Of a stretch of 64,000 nucleotides of DNA, positions 1 to 13,106 are shown in pieces. Every line of letters starts with the position of its first letter. Positions within the stretch are counted from its first letter, which is position 1. Source of the DNA: Lamellibrachia columna (lineage: Eukaryota > Annelida > Polychaeta > Sabellida > Siboglinidae); assembly GCA_963662155.1 (NCBI GenBank), contig OY759263.1, positions 25,202,548 through 25,266,547 on the forward strand, given 5' to 3'. Below the pieces are notes generated by a model. The model was not told the origin of the DNA. It was given only the letters and a program-made list of their open reading frames with translations, and did not search any database. The translations under genes and the position numbers were made by a program.

Positions 1-26
1 GTGTTGGTGTTCGTTGTCACATGTAG

Positions 27-1360
<1,334 letters not shown>

Positions 1361-1525
1361 GCAATGATTATCTGCACGCCGTCACTGCACAGAAACAGTA
1401 CAAACTAAGAATCAACATGGGAGACTTCGAGGGTGCCACCAGATATGCTGTTTACTCGAACTTCGCAGTTTCCGACGAAAATCACAAGTACAGACTTTCA
1501 CTTGGTGCTTACAGCGGATCGGCAG
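1361..1525 (+). CDS. FReD gene A, exon 4
   Basis: This 165-nt exon, phase 1 at both ends, encodes a segment starting NDYLHAVTAQKQYKLR and ending with the YSG-S-AG turn of the fibrinogen domain. The acceptor is a T-rich tract ending 'tttttttag' (1352-1360) and the donor is gtgatt (1526). It joins in frame to exon 3 (27-123) and to exon 5 (5606-5850). Its homologues are at 42295 and 62376 (both intact) and at 10906 (decayed). The preceding intron carries a large (GT)n array. It is intact. Confidence 0.88.
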
Positions 1526-1787
1526 GTGATTACGCAAAACGTGCACACCCGTATACGTGTTTTGTTCGTATGTGTGTAGCCATGCATATATGTGTACACA
1601 CATACGCGGACGCGAACGCACACACGCACGCAAAATACACGTGATCATTTAGCTATACAATTCTACATTATTAACATGAAGCAATCGATTGGTGAAAGAC
1701 ACGCGGTTCTTGAGAGTGAAACCGACGCAACAGTTCATTAGTCTCAAACTAATATCAACCATGTGAGAAAGATAAGGTCATCTAATG

Positions 1788-2045
1788 TGGGAGATAATTC
1801 TTCGTCGTCCACAATGTCGTTGTTTCGTAGCAGGCTGCCATGAGTCGTTGGTATAAATCATCTTCAGGACGTTCTTCAGGTTCCAAGCGAATCTCGGCAA
1901 AATCGATAAAGTGCGCGCCGTTGCTTGAAACCGAGAATGGAGACAAACGACTTTGACACACGCATTCTATCGAGATAGAATTTTCACTAGTGTGCTTCTG
2001 GAGATAAATGAAGTTCGCTATCTGACCCAACATGAGTTTAAGCAT
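1788..2045 (-). pseudogene. Ty3/gypsy-like gag fragment (copy 1)
   Basis: The minus-strand frame contains a segment reading [18 protein letters not shown], which matches the capsid-like Gag of metazoan Ty3/gypsy elements (usual pattern: LAxIRxEPxExPEDLYQRL). The frame is broken, and the fragment ends abruptly near 1788 with the same sequence ('gatgtgggag') as the copy at 40497-40830. It lies in intron 4 of FReD gene A, antisense to the host gene. No Gag C-terminus or zinc knuckle is present. Confidence 0.5.
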
Positions 2046-2540
2046 GTTAACTTTTTGTTGGGCTGTACGTTACGGTCTCATACTAAAATCTAATTTTGCT
2101 TCCTCTTAAGCTTAAAAGTTACACGACAATATAACCATCAGTCAAATCTCCCTACAAGATTACATGTATAGGAGTCGTAACAGATAACAATTCTCCTGCT
2201 TCATTTTGTGTCTTCCTTACCGACGTATCGCTGCATGAGTAAAAGCAGTGTTGTTGAAACTACATTGCTACTTTGTGGTTTCTAGGCAAATGGATCTGAT
2301 TTTTTTTCTGCTTAACACAGACCTGCATGAGTGGTCCCGACCACCTGTAATGATCGTATATGAGATCCACTTGTCTTGACCACCACACACAGGACTTGGG
2401 TCCCCAATGAACAATTCTCGAAGCTTGACACCGCTGCGATCGTATTTGCTGTTTCAGTTCCATGTCCTTAGCCACGTGAGGTTTCACTAGACTAAACATA
2501 TTTCGCAATCTGCATAAGAATAGTGCTGCTGGAGATTCTC
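2046..2540 (-). mobile_element. LTR-like block X (copy 1, internally deleted)
   Basis: This block recurs at about 8690-9220, 11190-11515, 40830-41394 and 62830-63230. Here and at 40.8 kb it abuts the start of the gag fragment; here and at 11.2-11.5 kb it lies just beyond the end of pol. That position fits an LTR or UTR of the gypsy-like element. Compared with the 40.9-kb copy, this one lacks roughly 150 nt in the middle. I could not define TG...CA ends, so LTR status is inference. Confidence 0.4.
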
Positions 2541-2945
2541 CGGTTGCGGAGTGTGGCGGAGTGTTGCGAAGTGTGGCGGAGTGTGGCGGAGTGTGGCGAA
2601 GTGAGACGGAGTGTGGCGGAGTGTGGCGAAGGTGGCGAGTGTGGCGCAGTGTAGCGGAGTGTGGCGGAGTGTGGCGAAGTGAGACGGAGTGTGGCGGAGT
2701 GTGGCGGATTTTGGTGGAGTGTGGCGAAGTGAGACGGAGTGTGGCGAAGTGAGACGGAGTGTGGCGGAGTGTGGCGCAGTGTGGCGGTGTGTGACGGAGT
2801 GTGGCGCAGTGTGGCGCAGTGTGGCGGAGTGTGGCGGAGTGTGGCAGAGCGTGGCGGAGTGGGGCGCAGTGTGGCGGAGTGTGGCGAGTGTGGCGGAGTG
2901 TGGCGGAGTGTGGCGGAATGTGGCGAGTGTGGTGGAATGTGGCAT
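2540..2945. repeat. 10-bp minisatellite (GTGTGGCGGA)n, copy 1
   Basis: About forty imperfect copies of the decamer gtgtggcgga, with gtgagacgga and gtgtggcgca variants. The same minisatellite occurs at 11515-11765 and 41395-41497, each time at the edge of block X. Ten bp times three gives a 10-residue period, so several frames stay open on both strands; these are artefacts of the repeat. Confidence 0.9.
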
Positions 2946-2998
2946 GCAGGTAGTTTCCCGGGAGTGTTTTCGAAGATTACTCCACCTCAATAAAGTGC

Positions 2999-3133
<135 letters not shown>

Positions 3134-3134
3134 A

Positions 3135-4299
3135 AAACATACGCGGTGAACTAAGGTCCATTGTCGAATACAATCTCTTCTGGAAGACCATGAGAAGAAT
3201 ACAACACGCGCTGTAGCAGACTTCATTGATACAACGTCCAACCATTTGGAATGTATATCAACAACGCCCAAATAGATCACACCGTTCTTCTATACAAAGC
3301 CAATGTGGATCATCTGCCACATACGTGTGGGCCCTGAAAAAGGATGCAGTGGTGCCGCAGCTGGATATTTCTTCACCGAGTGACATATAGCACACTTCTC
3401 CACCATATTTGCGACAGCCGCACCCATTCATGGCCACCAAACATAGATGCTCACCAACGCTTTGGTTTGGTTGATGCACCTGTGTTCTGCACGGAGTTCA
3501 TCTAACATCACCTGGTGACAGGTGGATGTAATTTCAACGTGTGAACCACACAACGTACATCCTTGTTCTGTAGACAACTCCTTGCGCTTTGTGAAGTACA
3601 CGTGTTGAATTGTATCTACATTGCACTGGTGTTCCCCTGATCCCCAGACGTCCGGTACTCTATCTCTTAAGTGTATGCTGGTAAAACGAGAACCCAACGC
3701 TGCATCCGTTGTGCATAATCGTCAAAACTTCTGTCTCCGTCCTCCATGGTGTAAGAAGACACCGACGGTGAAGCATATATAACCAACCGTGATGACTTAC
3801 GACTGTCATAATCAATCAATCAATCAGTACCTGTTGTAAAAGCAACAGCTCATTGCACTGGGTTATGGCCTTGTCACATTTTGGAGTATTCACTTTTCCA
3901 CATACGCGCCTCCATCACCACTTGATGTATTGGACGCAGCACGATACATATAAGGAGTACAAACTTAGCATAGTAGTGGATCAACTGCTGGTATGCTGGT
4001 ATCTCAAGTAGACTGAACACTTTACCACCGAATAGTCACGCGTAGAGATCTTCCACATTGCGTAATGGGTAATGTCCCAGTTCAACATTCGGATTGGTGG
4101 TTACCTTGCTATCTCCACAGATTCTCACAGTTGTGTTCGCTGTCGGCACCACCACTATGGAAGCAGACCAGTCGGTGTGGTCTACCTTCCTTATAATGTT
4201 ATCTTGTTCCAACCTGCTTAGCTCAGGTACCACTTGATCTCGAAATACGTATGGTACAGACCTTACCTTTTTGTTAGTAGGTTGTGTATTATCCATCAT
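3135..4299 (-). pseudogene. Ty3/gypsy pol remnant 1 (RT, RNase H, integrase)
   Basis: Reading the minus strand from 4299 downward gives the Ty3/gypsy Pol order. The N-terminal reverse transcriptase part contains SRLEQDNIIRKVDHTDWSAS and then an ICGD block. RNase H-like remains lie near 3900-3700. The integrase zinc-binding segment (3697-3428) has CTLCGSHVEI and then an H-x-x-C-I-N-Q-T-K-A run ending YVWWP. A catalytic-core piece with VVDIHSKWLDV lies near 3270. Stops and frameshifts separate the pieces, and the central RT catalytic part is missing. It lies antisense in intron 4 of FReD gene A. Confidence 0.75.
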
Positions 4300-4311
4300 G
4301 TAGATGTGCGC

Positions 4312-5605
4312 GAGAAAGTTTTAAAATGGGAATTTGATACACAAATTACACCCCGATTACATTTATTTCTGAAAAAAAAACTTTCTTATAAAAATGTAAC
4401 TTCCATGCTTGGCCCCGTGTTCAATCATGATACATTACATTTAATATGTAATGTTATTTGCTTTCTTTTTGTTGTGAATGCTAATGTAAATCAAACAATT
4501 AGTACATTATTGAATTTACTGATTGTGCGCAGTGGATAAACCATGGTTTGTCCACTGCGCGCAAAGAGTAGACAAAGAAAGGGAGGCAATTTCTTTGCTA
4601 TTTAAGCACTTTCGGCACTCGCTTACTGCTGCGTGCTGACGAATGACATGCATTGATTGCACGAAAAGTGCTTTCTGTAATTCGATGTACTATTTAAATG
4701 TATCCGAATAATTGTCTTAATGGTCGTAAATTCTAGCAATCTATTGATGTTTTATGGTGTGCATTTTAATTGTCGGCATAGACTACTAAGAATCGAGAGC
4801 GGGAATTTGTCCTAGCTGCGATATGGCTTGCGCGCTTTATCAATCACACGATTAACTCATAAAACAAACGCATACCTTTGTCAAGTTTCATATAATTTAT
4901 AAACAAAATTATCATAGTTTCAGTGATATTAAAGAAGTTTTAATTGTACGCAAATTAAAATTGCACGTGCGAGCTGTACAAAAATAGGTGCGTGGCGGTC
5001 ACGTGTCATGGCTCTTGCTTAGTTCAGCTTCACGCTGTTTAGATGCCACAGTTCTTCCTCGATGTGGAGCAAAATATATTTATGTATATGTAATGTCGTA
5101 TACATAAATTGGAATTTCAGTTTGAGATGTTCAATTTTTTTTAAAACACATCCATTCCGTTTATTCTGTCCGTTTTCTGCGATCACGGAATTTCCGTTCG
5201 AAAAGGGTGAATTCCAATTCAAACCATCGATTCCGTGAATTCCGTCCGTTTTGTGCGTTCGCTGAAAATCAGTTTCCCTAAAATTTATGTTCTCGATTGT
5301 AATATCATCCGCGTTTTAAAAGGAACGAGTCTAGATATTCGTAAAGTAAAGATAAAGGTTACCCAAGCGTGACCGGACTCCGTCTCACTTTTCAAATGCT
5401 TCTTTTAAATTAACAAACTGATAGGTATATGTTATACGTGGTACAGTGTTCATTCAAGTTTGTGTGTCTTGATGTTGTGTATGTTAGTCCTTTTACTGCA
5501 TTAACATTAAAATAACGAATACAGAGTTGATCTTGTCATAATGTGTTCTGTTATATTTTCACAATGAACGATTCTCGCGGGTTAATGACATTGTTTATTC
5601 TGCAG
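4312..5605 (+). repeat. Conserved intron block Y upstream of exon 5 (copy A)
   Basis: This block runs from 'gagaaagttt' to the exon-5 acceptor. It recurs at 13405-14690, 29760-31206, 42790-43978 (5'-shortened) and, inverted, at 47735-48365 and 53640-55730. It carries an internal dimer of a motif around tccgtccgttttctgcg. No coding frame is preserved. It is either ancestral intron 4 sequence or an old element fixed before the cluster expanded. Confidence 0.7.
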
Positions 5606-5850
5606 GAGATTCATTCAGACGTCATGCTGGCATGGCGTTCAGCACGAAGGACCGTGACAATGACGTGCACAGTCTGCAATGTGCACAACGGTACAAGGGA
5701 GCCTGGTGGTACAAGGGCTGTCATCACTCCAACTTGAATGGTCTGTACCTTGGTGGCGCAAACACTGCCACTGGCGAAGGCATCAATTGGTATCACTGGC
5801 ATCAACACAACTACTCGCTCAAGAAAGTCGAGATGAAACTGAGACCGTAG
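5606..5850 (+). CDS. FReD gene A, exon 5 (C-terminus with stop)
   Basis: The last exon of copy A follows the acceptor 'attctgcag' and ends with TAG at 5848-5850. It encodes 81 residues with the hallmark calcium-site motif STKDRDND, the GAWWY block, a conserved Cys-His ahead of SNLNG, and the ending YSLKKVEMKLRP. The two cysteines of this exon should form the C-terminal disulfide of the fibrinogen domain. With exons 3 and 4 it forms an uninterrupted reading frame. Sites around the pocket (between DND and the first Cys, after WWY, and before the final YSLKK) differ strongly from the other exon-5 copies. Confidence 0.9.
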
Positions 5851-6620
5851 CAGAAGTCAGTTATTGATATCGAAATACCGCCGAATGAAGAATCACAACG
5901 TTGTCGTATATATTGTTTTTACGTAATTCTTGCTGGATGGTGTAATCTTTTAAATAAAAAGGTTCAAAATAAAACATACCGTTAGTGACAATTAAATAAG
6001 TTATCAAGATAATACAGTTCAAACAGGACAAAAGTGTTTTGTGACAATTTGTTTCAAATATCTTCCTGTTAACAAAACTGTTGGCGTGTGACACACTCGT
6101 CTTTGGTGTATTTCAACGTGATGCATGTTATGCGTTTTACTTATATTAATTTTACTCAAGTAAACAGCAGCCTGATTTATGCCGCCTGAAGTTATTCATG
6201 TTACATGGGTGAACTCATCAATGCGGAACACTTTAAACTACTGCACTGTAAAAAATGTCTGATCATTCTACCTTTGATGTTACATGTTTGCGTGACCTTT
6301 GTGCTTACTGTGTGAATGTTGGTCAGGATAAATTATTCATATAGAAAAAACTGCGGACGTTTTTGTAAGCACCCATGACCTGTGCAGGATTAACCATTGC
6401 ACAAGTGGTGCACTCTTGCATGGCCCCGCATAAAGAATGGTTAGTATGTAGCCTTTCAAATTAGATACTATATAAGAGTGTGTTCTGTTGTGAAGAGGAG
6501 ATTTCTTAATGATACAGTGTACCCATTTAGTTGTTAGTATTAGATAATAAGTAATTGTATTCCCTTAATCAGTACAAAATAGGTAAACTATACTATACTA
6601 CATGCGACTACGTTTAATGA
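5851..6620 (+). other. 3' flank of FReD gene A
   Basis: After the polyA signals, about 650 nt match the 3' flanks of copies C (31452-32000), D (44218-45120) and, inverted, 52420-53397. No gene is seen. Confidence 0.5.
5953..5973 (+). promoter_or_regulatory. Polyadenylation signals of FReD gene A
   Basis: Two AATAAA hexamers (5953-5958 and 5968-5973) lie just over 100 nt after the stop codon. The surrounding 3' flank is shared with copy C (AATAAA at 31547) and with the inverted copy (53268-53273), which supports it as the real transcript end. Confidence 0.6.
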
Positions 6621-6670
6621 AAGACATGTTGATTTAATGCACACGCACGCATGCACGAACGAATGAAAGC

Positions 6671-6689
6671 GCGCGTAAGCACACACACG

Positions 6690-6766
<77 letters not shown>

Positions 6767-6802
6767 GGGCACGCACACACGCACACACACACACACACAC
6801 GC

Positions 6803-6875
<73 letters not shown>
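6671..6875. repeat. (CA)n microsatellite
   Basis: Long CA array with CACG interruptions near 6765-6810. Open cysteine/valine or histidine/threonine frames across it are not genes. Confidence 0.95.
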
Positions 6876-6879
<4 letters not shown>

Positions 6880-8369
6880 GTACATGTGTATGTTATGTAG
6901 TTTGTTGTTTTTAGCCAATCGACACCGTCCTGTGCAAAACCAGTTGCGTCACAACTACTTGTCTCGCACATCGCTCCACACCTTCACATATAGCACATCA
7001 AAGTACATACACCAAAGGAATGAAACAGAAAAAAACGTATATAATTAGAGAAACACACGATTCCTTACGTTGTATGCATGTGCGTACGGTTTCAGCCGAT
7101 GGTGACAGTCTTTGTTTTTCGTAAGACGTCGATCAAAACGCCAGGTGAAGCAAGACTTGATTTGTTGTGTATTTAGATTGTAATATCTAGCGCGGTAGAT
7201 TAATCATAGAAAGGACGAACACATATGAATTTCCATGTGAATTTTATTCACTATCGGATAACATAACAAATAAAATAAATCTACTACAAGGACTACTCCA
7301 AACCATGGACGTGTTTGGTCTGTCAAAATAAATCTACAATATAGTAGCCACTGAATAACCCAGTTCCTATACTCAGGACAATCGGCAGCTAACAATCACT
7401 ATATAAACAATACATCAACGGCGGACGCCACAATATTCTCCATCGAGTTCTCGATGTATATGCAGTACGACACTCTCGGGCGGTGACGTCCATGCAGCGG
7501 TCCCGCATGACGATGGGCGGTGTATCTCTGCGCGGTGTTACCGGGCGGTCCCTTTCCAAAGTCACGAAGATCGCTTGCTCTCGGTTGACATGAAACGCCA
7601 TTTCCAGGTTCAGCTATGTGCCTCAATTCCGCCCGATAGCCCGATACTCCAGGGACAACTGCGTTGCTTTGCCAAATAATTGTCTACGTCAAGCTCACTT
7701 CGGCCCGTCGCACTGTAAATACGCACATCCGTGCACCACCAAATCAGTCTGATTTCCTCCCCCTTCTCCGCTTAAGTAAAAGCCTATATCACCTAACTCC
7801 GTCACATTACATCAACACTTCACTAGTTTTATCCTGAACATTCAACTGGCCGTCTCAATGGGGTCTCAGCGTCCTTCTCATATGCTTCTCCTGTCACCTT
7901 TTGTATCCATCCCGTATGTCAATGTGTGTTTCCTCCATTACACCGCATTTTCTCTATAGCTACACACCAGTGCTTGTGTAGGACAACTGTAGTATGTAAT
8001 AGCGCAGTGTATATTCCTACCGATCCTATGCTAACTATGCTAATAGTAGATCCTATAGGAGAATTTTGCAACGCTTCTTTGACAGCGCACCACTTACTGA
8101 TATAACTACATAGTCGCATATTACATAGACCGATCAACCGTGTTCCACCTGACCAGTGGGCTAACAATGTAACACATTCCATGCATGTACCTCGTTGCAC
8201 AAACCACTATCACGCATGTTTAATTTCTCAACCCCTATATCATGACAACGTCCTGCGACGGTTCATCGCTCTGAGTCCAACTTCGCTTTTACTGAAAGAA
8301 AGGAAGCAATGGTCTTCTTGGTCAACTCGTTTTGACAGCTTAATTAGCATAGATAAAGAACAATAGTAC
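6876..8369. other. Unassigned intergenic sequence
   Basis: I find no recognisable gene or element here. A locally GC-richer patch at about 7410-7720 has overlapping short minus-strand frames of 70-75 residues (7389-7601 and 7399-7626) that resemble nothing I know and lack repeat character. Confidence 0.4.
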
Positions 8370-8498
8370 ACACCTTGACCAAAGAGACCAAAGTGTTTTG
8401 TTAGCTTTTTTGAAGGTGCACTAAGCGAGACCATTACTGTCATGGGCAGATGGCCAAGATGTCCAGTCAATTACAAGGTCTGCATCATCATCACCAAC
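8370..8498 (+). repeat. Repeat W ending in (ATC)n, copy 1
   Basis: A roughly 95-130-bp sequence around 'gaaggtgcactaagcgag', ending in catcatcatc. Homologues lie at 9173-9312 and 60264-60410. Here it joins directly to a truncated FReD exon 4. Confidence 0.55.
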
Positions 8499-8499
8499 A

Positions 8500-8536
8500 G
8501 TACCAACTTTCACTTGGAGCGTTCACCTGAACGGCA
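8500..8536 (+). pseudogene. FReD exon 4 relic (3' end only)
   Basis: Only the last 12 codons of an exon 4 remain: YQLSLGAFT, then a stop, then TA and the donor 'gcag|gtgatt'. The 5' part is replaced by repeat W. The downstream sequence (attatataatataattcatgcatgc) is like that after the exon-4 relic at 10906-11071. It is non-functional. Confidence 0.65.
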
Positions 8537-8689
8537 GGTGATTATATAATATAATTCATGCATGCAAACGTGGATACATGCATACAAAACTTGGACGGGA
8601 AAACGTTTTATCATCGAATAGCAAAGATACGCTTTACAATATAATAGCAACCGACGTTTCATTAGTTTCAAACTAATACAACTGGCGAC

Positions 8690-9220
8690 ACCACGTACTT
8701 TCTCATGCTAATCTATAATATTGCTTCCTCTTGAGCATAAACGTCACCGGTCAACATTGCCAAGATTCCAATCATCCTACATGATTACATGTACAGGGTG
8801 TTATTACAAATCCGGAATGTATCGTTTCTTTGTATAATCTTCCTCACCAACGTATCGCAACATGAGTAAACAATAGAGATAGTGAAACCACATTCCTACT
8901 TTACGTCCAGTCGATTCCTTGGCAAATGGATGTGGTTCTTTCTGTTTGACAAACACCCTCATCACACACAAGTGAAAGGACACTGCCTGATTTCAACAAA
9001 TCCACTGTCGCATGCATTGTATACCCAGCTACAGACCGATAAGAATGTTCAACAGTTAACCCATAGTGATCTACGTACACCTGGCGACGCTGTGCACGGA
9101 CTTGCACCAAGTAAATGAGTGGTACCAACCGCCTCATGATCTTACCTGAGATCTACTTGTCAAAGTACAATCGTACACACCTTGACCAAAGAGATACACG
9201 TGATTTATCATGTGTTTTTG
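8690..9220. mobile_element. LTR-like block X (copy 2)
   Basis: This is the fullest copy of block X apart from 40.8 kb, without gag or pol beside it (solo-LTR-like). It includes the segment 8980-9118 whose plus-strand frame is related to frames at 11392-11515 and 41030-41217. Confidence 0.4.
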
Positions 9221-9312
9221 GAGCTTCTTGCAGGTGCAGAAAGCGAGTTCATTACTGTCAGGAGCGGATAGCCAAGACACCCAGTCAATTACAAGGTTTG
9301 CATCATCATCAT
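9173..9312 (+). repeat. Repeat W, copy 2
   Basis: A homologue of 8370-8498 and 60264-60410, ending in catcatcatcat. It lies in what would be intron 2 of copy B, about 145 nt before exon 3. Confidence 0.55.
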
Positions 9313-9456
9313 AAAATGTCCTTCCGCGGTCCTTATAAGTATTTGTTCTGCACTAGGCTGCATACATTTCCTTGCCCGGAAGTTGGCGCAATGGATGTGG
9401 TGAACATTGCACGTAGGTGTTCATTGTCATTTGTACGTGTTCGTTGTCACGTGTAG

Positions 9457-10095
9457 GTGTTCCAACGTCGACAGGACGGCTCCGTCGTCTTCTTCCGCGT
9501 CTGGGCCAGCTACAAGATTTAACACAGATTTAACAAGATTTGCCATCCAAGCCAAAGGCCCAGATGGCAAGTGGACAAGGAAGCCATTGGTTTATCGAGA
9601 GTCCAACCATTTTAATCTATGTGTAACCCGCCCTCCTGAGAAATGTGTAAATCTTGTTGTTAAACATATTCACGCTGCTAGCAGTTACACAATTCGTAGA
9701 CAATTTGTTCCATTCATTTATTGTCCTCTGTGAGATCGAGTACTTCCTCATATTCAATCAACACTGATCCTTTACTAAATTTACCTAATGTCATCTAGTT
9801 CTACTATTTTTCTTGAGTGAGAAAAACATATTTGCATCAATATGTTCATATAAATAAAATATCTTATGAACTTCAATCTGATCTCCTCAAAATCTCCTTG
9901 TCTCTATGGTTGTTAAACCACATTATTTAAGAGCTCCTCATAACTAGGGTATATCAGTTCTGGAATAATTTTAGTTGCTCTCCTCTGTATGCGTTCAAGC
10001 GTATCTATATATTTCTTACCATATGGTATCCACGCTTGCATACAGTATTCTAAATGAGGAATGATTCGGCGACGTGTCTGGCGAATTCTGGCTTG
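9457..10095 (+). pseudogene. FReD pseudogene B, exon 3 split by a LINE
   Basis: The acceptor 'cacgtgtag' and the first 60 nt (9457-9516) encode [20 protein letters not shown]. The exon resumes at 10059-10095 with the [11 protein letters not shown] codons and donor gtgggt. Between them lies the 3' end of a CR1 LINE in antisense (9517-10058). Even with the insertion ignored, the codon after GAA is TGA where intact copies have GGA, so the exon is dead twice over. The flanking intron sequence matches copies A and D. Confidence 0.85.
9517..10058 (-). mobile_element. CR1-like LINE 3' fragment inserted in FReD exon 3
   Basis: The minus strand reads PHLEYCMQAW, then [15 protein letters not shown], then a YEELLN segment. 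This is the end of a CR1-type reverse transcriptase ORF2, matching the copies at 18570-18660 and 47180-47290. Its 3' terminus (plus strand atttaacacagatttaacaag) is the TTAAATCTTGTTAA-type tail seen at 19066 and 47730. The 5' part is missing, as is usual for LINE insertions. I see no clear target-site duplication. Confidence 0.8.
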
Positions 10096-10663
10096 GTGGG
10101 TGAACGACTGCCACTAATTCCACTCAAACTTTTGATAAAATAAGAAAACAACACATTGTGATTTCACGTATTTTGCACAACAAAAAACACGAACGATCAG
10201 AAGTTCACATTGATACAAATATTAGCTAGACATTTCTACACGTTGTTTGAAACGTAATTCACATTAATATGGAGGTCGACTTGATTTGGGTTACAGGTCC
10301 CTCTTCAAAACGATTTTTCGCTCGTCTCGTGAAACATTGTATCTTTCTGTAATAGCCATTGCGATATGCTAGCTCGAAAAGTTGGACAAGAGTGGCCTGG
10401 GTCAATATATTATAATATAATATAAGGATATACACACTTTCGAGTATTTTAACAAAACTACGCAACTCTTTTGTAAACTGACTGTTTCAATTACAACAAT
10501 ATTTACACACTACAAATTGACACCAAATAAATTGCTTCGCGATGGATTTAATTTGAAAAAAACATGTTCAGACTGGATTTCTGTATGCAGCAAAATTAAG
10601 GAGAAAAGTCGCATATTATTAATATGTTTTAAATAAAAAAAAAAAGTATTTAAAGAAGTCACA

Positions 10664-10760
10664 CGCTCACGCAAGCACGCACACCCGCAAGAGAGCACTC
10701 ACGCACCCACGTCAGCACGCACGCACGCAAGCTTAGACGCACACACCCACACACACAATC
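10664..10760. repeat. CACG/CACA-rich low-complexity tract
   Basis: Short imperfect cacgca and acacac runs in intron 3 of pseudogene B, corresponding in position to the (GT)n tract in gene A. Confidence 0.7.
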
Positions 10761-10905
10761 TCGTTGTCATCATGCCGGTTCTGTCGAGAGGTTAGGTATT
10801 GTCACTGAAATCGATGTTATTGGTAAAGGTGATATTGATTTTGTTATCATTATGATCGTTTGTTTTGTAGAAATTGCATATATAGTGATACATTGTACAT
10901 TTTAC

Positions 10906-11071
10906 GCAATGATTATCTGCATGAAGTGACATTGCATGCACGATACACACTACGAATCGACAAGGAGGACGTTGAAAACACAACCAGATAATACAGTTTA
11001 CTCTAAATTCACAGTTGCTTCCGAAGGCGACAAGTACCAACTTTCACTCGGAGCCTACATCGGAACGGCAG
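10906..11071 (+). pseudogene. FReD pseudogene B, exon 4 (decayed)
   Basis: Homologous to exon 4 of copy A: NDYLHEVTLHARYTLRIDKE can be read, then a TAA stop and frameshifts. The acceptor AG is replaced by 'ttttac', and one G of the donor is lost (gcagttgatt instead of gcaggtgatt). All splice and reading signals are therefore broken. Confidence 0.8.
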
Positions 11072-11189
11072 TTGATTGTATAGTATAATACAAACATTAA
11101 AACGTGCATACATGCACGTTTGTATGCTTTCGGCAAAAGATACGCTTTAAAATTGTATAGAAACTGACCGTTCATTAGATTCAAACTAA

Positions 11190-11515
11190 TACAACAGGAG
11201 ACAGCAAGTTAAGGTCTCATACCAATATATTGCCAAGAGTCCTACATGACATGTGTTATTACAAATTCTGAATATATAATTTTTTGTATAACTTTCGTCA
11301 CCAACGTATCGCAACATGAGTAAACCACATTCCTACTTTGCGGTTCCTTGGCAGATTGATCTGATTCTTTCTTGTTAATAAACACTCTCAGGTGATGAAA
11401 CATTGGCTGATTTCAACACATCCAGTATCACACGCACTATATACTCAGATACAAACCAATAAGAATCACTTTCAGCAGTTAGCCTATAGTGACCTACGTA
11501 CACGTAGCGACGCTG
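11190..11515. mobile_element. LTR-like block X (copy 3)
   Basis: Matches 8690-9110 and 40830-41150, then runs straight into the 10-bp minisatellite. It lies beyond the integrase end of pol remnant 2, in the position expected for a 3' LTR of a minus-strand element. Confidence 0.4.
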
Positions 11516-11765
11516 TGTGGCGAGTGGGTCGGAGTGTGTTGGAGTGTGGCGGAGTGAGGCGAGTGTGGCGGAGTGTGGCGGAGTGTGGCGGAGTGAGGCG
11601 AGTGTGGCAAGTTTGGCCAGTGTGGCAAGTGAGGCGGAGTGTGGCGAGTGTGGCGAGTATCGCAGATTGAGGCGAGTGTGGCGAGTTTGGCGAGCGTGGC
11701 GGTGTGTGGCGGTGTGTGGCGGTGTGTAGCGGTGTGTAGCGAGTGTGCGGAGTGTGGCGGAGTGT
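11515..11765. repeat. 10-bp minisatellite, copy 2
   Basis: Related to 2540-2945, with more variants (gtgtggcgagtgtggcgg, gtgaggcgag, gtgtagcggt). About 250 bp. Confidence 0.9.
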
Positions 11766-12810
11766 TTGGCTGACGCCTCTGTATTCAGCACGGAGTCCAC
11801 CTATCATTACCTAATGACAGGTTGGTGTAATATCGCCGCGTGAACCACACAACAAACATCCTTGTTCTGAAGACAACTCTACTCGCTTTGTGAAATATAC
11901 TTGTACATTTATATGTACCTTTCTTGGCTGCATATCATTGTACTCAACAGTAGCACTGGATCCCGCCTTCTCTGCAATATCAGAACCGTTAACATACGAC
12001 ACTTTGTAGATTCCAAGCTCATCCGCGGTTCTTTCTACAGCCGAAAGGAAACGTAGCAACGCATCGGCGTTCCCGTGATCCTCAGACTTCCGGTACTCTA
12101 TCTCGTAGGTGTACGCTTGTAACATGAGTGTCCAACGCTGCATCCGGGGGGAGGCCGAGGATCTTGGGGCCGAGGATCGTCAATAACGGATTGTGGTCAG
12201 TGATCAATGTGAGCAAGCGTCCGAATAGGTTCTGGTGGAATTGTTTTAACTACTGTGTCCTTCCTCCATGATGTGTGAAAACACCGCACCAACAACTACC
12301 GGTAGCCAACCATGATGGCTTACGACTGTCATAGTCAACCGGTACCTGCTGTGAAAACAGCAGCTCATTGCACTGGGTTATAGCCTTGTCACATTCTGGA
12401 GTATTGCCATCTCACGTAAGTTCCTTTATCAGCAGTTGGTGGACGCAGCACGGTAAACATCCGAGGTACAAACTTGGTAGTGGATCAACGCCATTTAGGA
12501 AAGCAACTGCTTGACGTCTAATGGCGTGTGAGTACTTCATTCAGAACACGAATATGTTCTTACTCCGACTCAGCCTTGATAAAAATGCATTTTTGCAAGC
12601 ACATGACATGATCCATCCCTTCAGGATCTGATCCTTAATCGACTGGAAGATACTTGGAGCACTGCTTTGCCCCGTATGGCATACGTACGTAGCGATATAT
12701 TCCCTTGTGGGTGTTCACGGTCACATAGTGTTGACTCGGCATCCAGCTCCAACTGTTGGTGTGTGTGTGTGTGTGTGTGCGTGTGTGTGTGTGTGTGCGT
12801 GCGCGCGTGC

Positions 12811-12853
<43 letters not shown>

Positions 12854-13048
12854 TGTGAGTGTGTGTGTATGTGTGTGCGTGCGTGCGTGCTTGCGCGCGT
12901 GTGTGTGTGTGTGTGTGCGTGCGCGTGCGCGCGTGCGCGTGCGCGTGTGCGTGTGCGTGTGCGTGTGCGTGTGCGTGTGCGTGTGCGTGTGCGTGTGCGT
13001 GTGCGTGTGCGTGTGCGTGTGCGTGTGCGTGTGCGTGTGCGTGTGCGT

Positions 13049-13106
<58 letters not shown>

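Noticed and set aside
2487..2990. Histidine/threonine/proline-rich 167-residue minus frame
   Set aside because: It is the 10-bp minisatellite read in one frame, with no flanking gene structure.
5543..5808. Overlapping frames around exon 5 of gene A (for example with MFCYIF or MLMPVIP starts)
   Set aside because: Shadows of the real exon in other frames; the spliced frame is fixed by homology and phase.
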